DNA from: Natronomonas marina
Lineage (GTDB): Archaea > Halobacteriota > Halobacteria > Halobacteriales > Haloarculaceae
Length of the DNA: 64,000 bases
Assembly (NCBI RefSeq): GCF_024298905.1
Contig: NZ_CP101154.1
Location: forward strand, 3,560,932 to 3,624,931
Reading direction: 5' to 3'
Both the position numbers and the translations under genes were made by a program. Below are positions 54,797 through 62,645 of the stretch, one piece after another (the first letter of the stretch is position 1; the number at the start of each line of letters is the position of its first letter). The notes beneath the pieces are model-generated. The model was not told the origin of the DNA. It worked only from the letters and a program-made list of their open reading frames with translations, and did no database searches.

Positions 54797-55567
54797 TCAC
54801 TCCGGCGTGAAGATGAACTTCGCCTCGATTGCCCGAGCGGACTGCTGGACCGTCTCGGCCAGCCCGGAGCCGCCGGGGTCGTCGTCGAACTCGCCGCTGG
54901 GTGCGTACACCGCGACGGCGCCGCGGACCCGTCCCTCGGCGACGACGGGGGCGGCGACGCCGGTCATCCCCGAGATGAGTTCGCCCTCGTCGACGGCGTA
55001 GCCGTTCTCGCGGACGGCCTCCAGTTCCGTCCGCAGTTCCGCCTCGTCGCGTACGGTGTTGGCCGTCCTGGTCGGGAGTCCGGACGCCGAAACGAACCGC
55101 TCGATCGCCTCGTCGTCCCGGTGGGCCAGGATGGCCTTCCCGGGCGCGTTCGTGTGCAGTCGAAACCGGGTCGGGTACGGTCCCGGCGCCCGTGCGGGGC
55201 GGTCGCCCTCCCGCCACCCGGTCGCCAGCAACACGGCACAGCGGTCGTTCTCCTCGGTGACCAACTGGACGTACTTGCCGTCGACCTCCTCGTGGAGGGC
55301 GTGGGCCTCCCGGCGCCCGTTGACGAACAGTTCGTGGCGGTCCCGTGCGGTCTCGCCGAGGTGGAGGAACTTCGTACCGAGCCGATACTGCCCGTCGTCG
55401 TTGACGACGTACCCCACCTGCTCCAGCGTCCGGAGGTGGTCGTAGGCGGTGCTCTTCGGGACGTCGAGCGCCCTCGCTACCTCCGTCACGCCGGCCGAAC
55501 CCCGCTCGACCAGCGTCTCGACGACGTCGTGAGACACCTTGACCGAACCGACCGGATACCCCGTCAT
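54797..55567 (-). CDS. IclR-family transcriptional regulator
   Basis: 256 residues. N-terminal winged helix (SAGVTEVARALDVPKSTAYDHLRTLEQVGYV) and a C-terminal GAF-like effector domain (HTNAPGKAILAH, GMTGVAAPVVAEGRVRGAVAV). IclR proteins control catabolic genes for organic acids and sugars in response to a small metabolite. ATG 55567 has CTAAGG about 27 bases upstream. It is divergent from the GMC dehydrogenase pair across an A/T-rich region and upstream of the AMP-ligase on the same strand, so both are candidate targets. Confidence 0.93.
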   Translation of the reverse strand: MTGYPVGSVKVSHDVVETLVERGSAGVTEVARALDVPKSTAYDHLRTLEQVGYVVNDDGQYRLGTKFLHLGETARDRHELFVNGRREAHALHEEVDGKYVQLVTEENDRCAVLLATGWREGDRPARAPGPYPTRFRLHTNAPGKAILAHRDDEAIERFVSASGLPTRTANTVRDEAELRTELEAVRENGYAVDEGELISGMTGVAAPVVAEGRVRGAVAVYAPSGEFDDDPGGSGLAETVQQSARAIEAKFIFTPE

Positions 55568-55923
55568 CACCCCTGGTTCGATCCCGAACGCCTTAGTTCG
55601 TCCGGCATTGCCGGACACACGCCGCCGGGAGAAGATATAGAAGTATGGATAATACAAATTATAATACCTGTCTGAGATATTATAATATAGCGAGAATATG
55701 GTCGAATTTGGGTCATCGTATGATTTGCATCCGATAGCTAAAACGAGGAATAATAATCCAGAAGGCCTGAAATAGTCCATCTAACGTTCGAGCGATATTC
55801 GGGGTGATTCGAGTGGAGATAATATAATAAATTATATATTTTGGCATAAAGGACCGAATATTTCTCACAGTAAGGTTAACCGTAGGGACTCGCTGTACCG
55901 AGTAGCGGTTGCCAGCCACTACC
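55568..55923. promoter_or_regulatory. A/T-rich divergent control region with palindromes
   Basis: About 356 bp, of which 55630-55890 is the most A/T-rich part of the window. It contains the perfect palindrome ATATTATAATAT (55677-55688) and the inverted repeat ATATAAT-AA-ATTATAT (55822-55837). No protein-coding frame has convincing codon use. Likely holds promoters of iclR and the dehydrogenase operon, possible regulator sites, or inserted foreign DNA. Confidence 0.5.
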
Positions 55924-57216
55924 ATGACAGAACACAGCGACACCTCGATGACGCGACGGGGCGTAATGAAGGGCGTCGGCGGCCTGGCCGCCGTCTCGAT
56001 GTCCGGCGCCGGCGTCGCGGAGGCCCAGGAGATACTGGGCCAAGACGTCCCGGCCGACCCGCACACGCGGGACACGTACCGAGCGATAGTCGACGCCATC
56101 GTTCCCCGGACGCCCGAACTCGGCGAGGAACTCGGCGAGGAACACGTACCCGGTGGACTCGACGTCGAACTCGAGAAGTTCCTCATCTGGGACTTCAACC
56201 ACTTCCAGGAGGTCCGACTGGAGACGCTACAGACGCCGATCGAGACCGCACGGGTGGGTGGTGGTCCGCTCGGCGGTCTCGGCGACGGGAATCCGCTGGA
56301 GGACACCCTGGGCGGCCTGACCCCGGGAGACGAGGGAGGCGAGGACGTGCCCGTTGTCGATCCCGTACTCGAGCTGGTCGACGGCCTGATGGCGCCCGAA
56401 CTGTTCCAGCTCGACCTCGATACGATCTCGTCGGGATCGGAGCTCGGCGCGCTGGCCGACCTCGCGGGGCTCGACGCGGTCGGCGAGCTGACCGACCTCC
56501 TCGCGGTGGAGGACGTCGACGAGTTCGGCGAACTGCTGGACTTCGGGGCGGCCGACCGACTGGCAATCGACTTCGCTGACGCGCCGATCCCCGAAGATGC
56601 CGAGGGAATCGCGGAGTTCGACCTCCTCGTGGAGGCGGGCAACGAGGTAACCCAGCGGGTGATCCAGAACTACCCCTACGCGAACGTCTTCCCGTTCGTC
56701 TTCGACATCGTCGCCGCGGAGTTCCTCCTGCGGGGCGAAAACGAGGACACGCCGTCGCCGAACCCCGAGTTCGCCGGCGGCGGGACCTTCGTGCGACTCT
56801 CCCGGGAGGACCGCCTGCGCTGTCTGTGGAAGATCGTCGACGGGGGCGTCATCGACCGTCTCGACGGCATCCTCTCGCCGATGCTGCCCGCCGTCGGCAT
56901 CCTGAAGTTCGTCGTCATGGCCGTCAACGGCCTGCACGGGTTCGGCTACTACACCGAGTGGTCGGGACTCGGCGACACGAAGACTGCCACCCCGAGCGAG
57001 CGCGAGATGCAGGTCGACCCCGGCGCGGTCCAGAGCCGGACCCAGACCGACTATCCCGGCCCGGCGGACGGCTACGCCGCCGACTGGCGCCACGCCGTCG
57101 ACGGCGGATTCGACGACGACTGGGAGACCGGCGAGACGCCGGGGCCGGTCGACGGCGAGTTACCCGACGAGGCCGCGGACGATGCCGAGGGGGTACCGGG
57201 AGGTGAGGCGGAATGA
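55924..57216 (+). CDS. Tat-exported gluconate 2-dehydrogenase subunit 3-like protein
   Basis: 430 residues. A twin-arginine signal (MTRRGVMKGVGGLAAVSMSG) follows eight polar residues. Segments DTYRAIVDAIVPRTPELGEE, FVFDIVAAEFLLRGENEDTPSPNPEF and FVRLSREDRLRCLWKIVDGG match the small subunit that escorts GMC-type membrane dehydrogenases. Usual members are about 180-250 residues; here an acidic Gly/Leu/Asp-rich insertion of about 150 residues follows the first helix. Overlaps the GMC gene by four bases. It probably carries the flavin subunit out through the Tat pore, since that subunit has no signal. Confidence 0.82.
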   Translation: MTEHSDTSMTRRGVMKGVGGLAAVSMSGAGVAEAQEILGQDVPADPHTRDTYRAIVDAIVPRTPELGEELGEEHVPGGLDVELEKFLIWDFNHFQEVRLETLQTPIETARVGGGPLGGLGDGNPLEDTLGGLTPGDEGGEDVPVVDPVLELVDGLMAPELFQLDLDTISSGSELGALADLAGLDAVGELTDLLAVEDVDEFGELLDFGAADRLAIDFADAPIPEDAEGIAEFDLLVEAGNEVTQRVIQNYPYANVFPFVFDIVAAEFLLRGENEDTPSPNPEFAGGGTFVRLSREDRLRCLWKIVDGGVIDRLDGILSPMLPAVGILKFVVMAVNGLHGFGYYTEWSGLGDTKTATPSEREMQVDPGAVQSRTQTDYPGPADGYAADWRHAVDGGFDDDWETGETPGPVDGELPDEAADDAEGVPGGEAE

Positions 57217-58982
57217 AGGACCCGGACGTCGTCGTCGTCGGTGCCGGCGCGGACGGCCCGGTCGCCGCCTGGAAACTCGCACGGGACCACGGCGTCGACG
57301 TGCTGCTTCTGGAGGCCGGCCCCTTCTTCGGCAACGAGGAGTGGCCCGAACCGCACGTCGACTCCGGCGGGACGGTCAGCACCGACCCCGACGACCTCGA
57401 CGGGAAACTGCTCGACGAGCAGTTCACCCACCGCGAGGCCGAGGCCAACGACCCGACCTACGGCTACCTCCGGGTCGGTCCCTCCAACAGCGCTCGCGCG
57501 CCGTGGTTCCGGAACCTCCACCAGAACGCGTTCATCTGGCAGGTCTCCTGTGTCGGTGGCACGTCGATCCACTACTTCTCGAACCACCCGCGAGGCTACC
57601 CGACGGCGTTCAACGACCAGCCGCACTGGCCCGACGAGGTCAGCTACGCCGACATGGTGCCGTACTACCGGCTCAACGAGGAACTGACCTCGACCCAGCA
57701 GGCGCCGATGACGGCCCGCGAGGAGGTGTTCATCGAGGGCGCCAGCGAGGAGATGAGCGGCGAGTACCCGCTTTTGGACGGTCTCAACGTCACCGAGACC
57801 GGCTGGCGCCCCCAGCCCAACGCCGTCGAGGTGCCCGGCAAGGAGACCGCGACCGGCGAACCGCTGGACTCGGACTACGAGGGGTCGTTCAGCTACGACG
57901 ACGGCTTCCGCGGCGACACCCTCGTCGGCGACCACTTCCAGGGCTCCTCGACGCCCGTCGACGCGCCCGTCCGGGAGAAGGCCCGGAAATCCAGCAACAT
58001 CGGCTACGTCCCACGCGCGCTGGACACCAACGACAACCCCGACGTGGGCAACGTCGCCATCCGGCCGAACACCTACGTCACCGACGTCCACACCGCGGAA
58101 GGGGCCGGCAACCTCGAGGCGACGGGCGTCGAGATACGGGATACGTGGTCCGGCGCCACCCAGACCGTCGAGGCCGACACCGTCGTGCTGGCGGGTGGCT
58201 GCATCGAGACGCCGCGGTTGTGGCTCAACAGCGGCCTGCCGGACGACGGCTGGGTCGGCAAGGGCCTGACGACCCACTGGTTCGACTGGGTCGTCGGCGT
58301 CTACGACGACGAGACGGTCGCCGACATCAACCCCGAACGGGAGCACATGGACCCCTACGTCGGCCAGAACTCCGCCGTCCGGTTCGACAAGCCCGGCGTC
58401 GGCGGTCTGGAGGACATCGGCATGTCGCCCGGCCTGGTCTCCTTCGCGGACTACCTCTTCACCGAGGCCGGCTACTCCTTCGACACGCCCGTCGACCCCG
58501 ACGAGCCGTGGGACACCCGCGGCTACGTCGTCGGCAAGGAACTGAAGCAGCGGATGGCGGACTACCGAAACACGAAGGCCATCCTCGTGTTGACCGACGA
58601 CCGACCGCGACAGGAGAACGGCGTCTCGCTCGACGACACCTTCTCCGACGAGCACGGCCCGGTACCGAAGGTCCGCTGGGAGCCCCACCCCGACGACGAC
58701 GAGCGGCGCGACGAACTCGCCCGCATCGCGGCGAACATCCACCGCAACGCCGGCGCATCCCACGTCCACCGTTCGGAGTGGCCGCCGCTTCTGCTCCACA
58801 TGCAGTCGTCGATGCGCATCGGCAAGGTGCTCGACTTCGCCGGCGAGGCCAAGAACGTCGACCGCCTGTTCGTCGCCGACCACTCGGCGCTCGCCAACGG
58901 CGTCGGCGGCCCGAACCCGACCAACTCCGGGCAGGCCAACGCGCTCCGCATCGCCGATCACATCGGCGACCGCTACTTCTGA
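57213..58982 (+). CDS. GMC-family flavoprotein dehydrogenase (large subunit)
   Basis: 589 residues. FAD-binding Rossmann motif VVVGAGADGPVAAWKLARD at residues 6-24, VSCVGGTSIHYFSNHPRG for flavin contact, VLAGGCIETPRLWLNSG, and the C-terminal GPNPTNSGQANALRIADHIG active-site block. It should oxidise a sugar, sugar acid or alcohol outside the membrane and hand electrons to the respiratory chain. The cytochrome c subunit found in bacterial complexes is missing here, so the acceptor must be another carrier such as halocyanin or menaquinone (inference). Confidence 0.92.
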   Translation: MKDPDVVVVGAGADGPVAAWKLARDHGVDVLLLEAGPFFGNEEWPEPHVDSGGTVSTDPDDLDGKLLDEQFTHREAEANDPTYGYLRVGPSNSARAPWFRNLHQNAFIWQVSCVGGTSIHYFSNHPRGYPTAFNDQPHWPDEVSYADMVPYYRLNEELTSTQQAPMTAREEVFIEGASEEMSGEYPLLDGLNVTETGWRPQPNAVEVPGKETATGEPLDSDYEGSFSYDDGFRGDTLVGDHFQGSSTPVDAPVREKARKSSNIGYVPRALDTNDNPDVGNVAIRPNTYVTDVHTAEGAGNLEATGVEIRDTWSGATQTVEADTVVLAGGCIETPRLWLNSGLPDDGWVGKGLTTHWFDWVVGVYDDETVADINPEREHMDPYVGQNSAVRFDKPGVGGLEDIGMSPGLVSFADYLFTEAGYSFDTPVDPDEPWDTRGYVVGKELKQRMADYRNTKAILVLTDDRPRQENGVSLDDTFSDEHGPVPKVRWEPHPDDDERRDELARIAANIHRNAGASHVHRSEWPPLLLHMQSSMRIGKVLDFAGEAKNVDRLFVADHSALANGVGGPNPTNSGQANALRIADHIGDRYF

Positions 58983-58992
58983 CCCCCGCGGG

Positions 58993-59796
58993 TCAGTTCC
59001 AGGGCGCCGCCTCGAAGTCGACGTAGCGCTCCTCGCGGTCGATGCCATCTATCTTCGCCACGTCCGCGTCGTCCAGCGTCAGGTCGAGCGCGCCGTAGTT
59101 CTCGCGGATGTGGGCCGGCGTCGCTGATTTGGGGATGGCGCTGACCGACTCCTTGCCCAGCAGCCACGCGAGCGCGACCTGTGCGGCCGTCGCGTCGTGC
59201 TTCTCCGCGATTTCGACGAGTTCGGGCACCGCCGTCACCTCGCCCTTCGCCAGCGGCGTGTAGGCGACGAGGTGGTAGCCGCCCTCGCGGGCGTGCGCCC
59301 GGAGTTCCTCCTGCTGGAAGAGCGGGTGACACTCGACCTGGTGGGCGAAAAGCGGCGCCGAAAGCCGGTCGAGCGCCTCGTCCAGTTGCTCCGGCAGGAA
59401 GTTCGAGAGGCCGACGTGCCGCGTCAGGCCCGCCTCGTACAGTTCGTCCAGCGCGGCGAGCGTCCCCTCGGAATCGTAGGCGCCGATGGGCCAGTGGACG
59501 TACAGCAGGTCCAGCGTCTCGACGCCGAGGCGGTCGGCGCTCGCGCGGGCGTGCTCGACGAGATCGTCGCGTGCGAGATTGTCGGGGCTGACCTTCGTCG
59601 CCAGGAACACGTCCTCGCGGTCGACGTCGGCCCGTCGTATGCCCCTGCCGACCGCCCGCTCGTTGTCGTATCCCTCGGCGGTGTCGACGTGGCGGTAACC
59701 GGCGTTCAGGGCCGTCTCGACGCTTTCGGCACACGTTTCGGGGTCCGTGTTCTCGTAGGTGCCGAGCCCGATTTCGGGGAGGGAGTCGACTGCCAT
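58993..59796 (-). CDS. Aldo/keto reductase
   Basis: 267 residues, NADPH-dependent TIM-barrel reductase. Catalytic tetrad D38, Y43 (DTAEGYDNE), K68 (ATKVS) and H101 (YVHWP) complete; GLSNFLPEQL and IPKSATPAHIRENY follow the family pattern. Acts on aldehydes or 2-keto acids such as 2,5-diketo-gluconate in related enzymes, which would suit its place beside the GMC dehydrogenase. CTTTAGCG near 59821 gives leaderless spacing. Convergent with the GMC gene, eleven bases apart. Confidence 0.95.
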   Translation of the reverse strand: MAVDSLPEIGLGTYENTDPETCAESVETALNAGYRHVDTAEGYDNERAVGRGIRRADVDREDVFLATKVSPDNLARDDLVEHARASADRLGVETLDLLYVHWPIGAYDSEGTLAALDELYEAGLTRHVGLSNFLPEQLDEALDRLSAPLFAHQVECHPLFQQEELRAHAREGGYHLVAYTPLAKGEVTAVPELVEIAEKHDATAAQVALAWLLGKESVSAIPKSATPAHIRENYGALDLTLDDADVAKIDGIDREERYVDFEAAPWN

Positions 59797-59915
59797 GCCC
59801 CCCGTTCGAGCGGGACGCTAAAGGACCTCCCGGACGCGACCCCGACCGGTCGGCTCGGCTACAAAAACGCCGTTCAGCGAGCGCTTTAGTGGCTCTCGGT
59901 CCACTCTCGACGTGA

Positions 59916-60734
59916 ATGGACCCCGACCGCTACCTCGCCCGCCTCGGTCTCGACCCCGAGGCGGCGTGGCCGCCGACCCGCGAGACGCTGGCCCGCCTGC
60001 AGTCGGCCCACGTCACGACGGTCCCCTTCGAGACGCTGTCCATCACCGGGCCACCGCACGCGGCGGCCGACGGCGAGGGCGTGACGCTGTCGGTGCCGGC
60101 GCTCTACGAGAAACTGGTCGAACGCGAGCGCGGCGGCTTCTGCTACGAACTGAACGGGCTGTTCGGCTGGCTGCTCGACGAACTGGGGTTCGAGGTCGAC
60201 CGTCTCGCGGCGGCCGTCCTCGGCGACGACGGCGACCCGCGGCCGCCGGCCAACCACCACGCGCTCCGCGTGACACTCGACGAGCCGTACCTGGTCGACG
60301 TCGGCCTGGGAGTGCCGAAGGTCCGGGAGCCGGTGCCCATCGGCGGCCGCGCCGCTCCCGACGCGGTCGGCGTCGAGTGGCGAACCGTCGGGAGCGACCG
60401 CCCCGACGCCGATTACGTCGCCCAGGCGCGGGAGCCGAGCGACGCGACCAGTGAGAGCGCCGCAACCGACGACGGCTGGTCCGACCGCTACCTCTTCACG
60501 ACGGCGCCGCGCGACCTCGACCACTTCACGGCGACCTGTGAGTACCTGACTGCGGCCCCGGAGTCGCCGTTCACCGGCGAGCCGTCGGTCAACGTCGGCA
60601 CCGAGCGCGGCCACAGGCGGCTGACGACCGACTCGCTCGTAGAGGTGGTCGACGGCGAGGAAACGGAGCGTCCGGTTGCCCCCGACGAGTGGCTGGACGT
60701 GCTGGAACGGGAGTTCGGCGTCCGCTACGGCTGA
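59916..60734 (+). CDS. Arylamine N-acetyltransferase
   Basis: 272 residues. The Cys-His-Asp triad is present: C76 in ERGGFCYELNGLF, H115 in ANHHALRV, D128 in LVDVGLG. The enzyme transfers acetyl groups from acetyl-CoA to arylamines or hydrazines; in Actinobacteria it also serves secondary metabolism. Linker sequence between residues ~160 and 190 is acidic as usual in haloarchaea. GCTTTAGTGG near 59885 is about 30 bases upstream. Confidence 0.93.
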   Translation: MDPDRYLARLGLDPEAAWPPTRETLARLQSAHVTTVPFETLSITGPPHAAADGEGVTLSVPALYEKLVERERGGFCYELNGLFGWLLDELGFEVDRLAAAVLGDDGDPRPPANHHALRVTLDEPYLVDVGLGVPKVREPVPIGGRAAPDAVGVEWRTVGSDRPDADYVAQAREPSDATSESAATDDGWSDRYLFTTAPRDLDHFTATCEYLTAAPESPFTGEPSVNVGTERGHRRLTTDSLVEVVDGEETERPVAPDEWLDVLEREFGVRYG

Positions 60735-60761
60735 GCGTCGGCGCCCCCGGCGTCGCCCCCG

Positions 60762-62582
60762 TCAGCCGTTCGGACCGCCCTCGGTCCGGCGGGCCGCCTC
60801 GGTGACGTCCTGTATCTCGACGCGGCCCTCGGGGACCCGCTTTGCCACGAGCAGTTCCTTCCCGGCGTCGGCGCCGTCCTCGGTCTTGTCGACGCTGTAA
60901 CCGAGGTATCGACATTCCGAGCGGGAGAACTCGACGACCGAGTACCCCCAGTGGTGGCTGTCGAACAGTTCGACGTGGGGGTTCATCGCCTCGACGAGCC
61001 ACGACAGGAGCGGTTCGGTCAGTCGGCGGCGGAGCCCCGAGTCGACGCCCAGCGCCTCCGCGACGTTCAGCGAGGTGGTCGGCGGCGTCATGAACTCGAC
61101 GCCGACGCGGTCGGACTCGAAGGCGGTGCCGAGGAGCAACCCCCGGAGCGTGTCGTCGTACCTCGTCTGCTGGTAGCCGGCGATGTAGCAGTGGGCGTCG
61201 CCGGTCAGCGTCACGAAGTTCTCGACGTCGTTCGCGTCGAGATGCTCCATGACCTGCCGTCGCTCGCGGACGTAGCCGTCCCAGCCGCCCTGGACGGGAA
61301 ACAGCGTCAGCGGTCCCGCGCCGACCTTCAGCGGTATCGTCAGCACCTCGTCGGTCCAGACGGTCCAGGTGGCGTCGCTGTCGGTCACCGCCTCGAGGAA
61401 CCACTCGCGCTGGTCGTCGCCGAGCATCGAGCGGTCCTCGGGTTCGTACTTCGGGGCCGTCGCCTCCCTGGTGGGGACGCCGCCGGGGACGTCCTTCGGC
61501 GGGTCCCGGAAGAGTCGCTCGTCGGTCATCACCAGGTCGACCAGGTCGCCGAACCGGAACGTTCGCCACAGTTCGAAGCGGTCCTGGAGTCGGTCGGCCT
61601 CGGGGTGGTAGTTGATGCGGCCCGGCATGTACTCCCACCAGGCGTGCATCGCGTCGGCGGTCAGCCGCGTCATCGCCTCGGGGTCCTCGGAGAGGGGGTG
61701 GTCGGCCCGCGGGGCGTCGACCTCCTCGTCCCAGTAGATGTCGTTGGCGATCTCGTGGTCGTCCCACGCCGGAACGAGGGTGTGGCTCTCCAGGGCCCGC
61801 TGGAGCAGGCGGTCCGAGCGGTAGCTACGGTGGAGGTAGCGGTAGTCCGCGAGGTCCTGGGTCCGGCCGTCGCCGACCGGCAACTCCAACTCGCGGTCCG
61901 GCAGGTCGGGGCTCCCGACCCCGGTGAAGGCGCCGTCGGTCGACTCGTAGATGAAGTCGCCGACGTGGACGAGGAAGTCGACGTCCTCCTCGGCGACGTG
62001 GCCCAGGGCGCCGAAGTAGCCGTTGGCGTAGTTCTGGCAGGTCATCACGGCCAGGCGGAGCGACTCGACGGCGGCGTCCGGGTCCGGCAGCGTCCGGCAG
62101 CGGCCGGTTCGACTGGCGACCCCGTCGTGGACGAACCGGTAGTGGTACCGCTCGTCCGGCGAGAGAACGCCGTCGAGGTCGACCTTCACCGTGTGGTCGT
62201 GGGCGGCGATGGCCTCGGCGTCGTCGACGACGCCCCGGTAGCAGGGGTCGTCGAACTCGGGGTCGTCCTCGCGGGCGACGACGACGCCCAGCGGCGCCTC
62301 CGGGTCGAACGCTCCGGGGTCGACACGCGTCCAGAGGATGACGCCCTCGGGGGTCGGACCGCCGGAGGCGACCGACTGCGGGAACACCTCGCCGTCGTCG
62401 ACGGATTCGACCTCGTAGACCGACTCGTCGTGGGCCTCGTGGGGGTCCTGCGCGAACGCGAGGTCGGCTTCCGAGAGCAGCGAGACGAGTTCGCCGTGGT
62501 CGTAGGCGACCGACTCCCGCTGTGGGTTGCCGTCCGGTCGGTCGCCGTCGTCGCCGTCGCCGGCCTGTCCACTGATCGTCAC
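60762..62582 (-). CDS. PhoD-type alkaline phosphatase/phosphodiesterase
   Basis: 606 residues. PhoD-like motifs are FPQSVASGGPTPEGVILWTR, the metal-site blocks FLVHVGDFIYES and VPAWDDHEIANDIYWDEE, and a distal LTGDAHCYIAGYQQ. PhoD enzymes are normally Tat-exported, but no twin-arginine or Sec signal is present: the protein starts with a hydrophilic acidic region (GTG 62582, VTISGQAGDGDDGD). A start farther upstream is not possible without a stop. So it may be cytosolic. Lies 63 bases after the purple acid phosphatase-like gene and probably cotranscribed. Confidence 0.85.
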   Translation of the reverse strand: MTISGQAGDGDDGDRPDGNPQRESVAYDHGELVSLLSEADLAFAQDPHEAHDESVYEVESVDDGEVFPQSVASGGPTPEGVILWTRVDPGAFDPEAPLGVVVAREDDPEFDDPCYRGVVDDAEAIAAHDHTVKVDLDGVLSPDERYHYRFVHDGVASRTGRCRTLPDPDAAVESLRLAVMTCQNYANGYFGALGHVAEEDVDFLVHVGDFIYESTDGAFTGVGSPDLPDRELELPVGDGRTQDLADYRYLHRSYRSDRLLQRALESHTLVPAWDDHEIANDIYWDEEVDAPRADHPLSEDPEAMTRLTADAMHAWWEYMPGRINYHPEADRLQDRFELWRTFRFGDLVDLVMTDERLFRDPPKDVPGGVPTREATAPKYEPEDRSMLGDDQREWFLEAVTDSDATWTVWTDEVLTIPLKVGAGPLTLFPVQGGWDGYVRERRQVMEHLDANDVENFVTLTGDAHCYIAGYQQTRYDDTLRGLLLGTAFESDRVGVEFMTPPTTSLNVAEALGVDSGLRRRLTEPLLSWLVEAMNPHVELFDSHHWGYSVVEFSRSECRYLGYSVDKTEDGADAGKELLVAKRVPEGRVEIQDVTEAARRTEGGPNG

Positions 62583-62645
62583 GCGTCGCCGTACGGTCCC
62601 GGTCGTTGAATCCGTTGTGGCTCCGGCGGCCGCCCGGCCGGGCGG

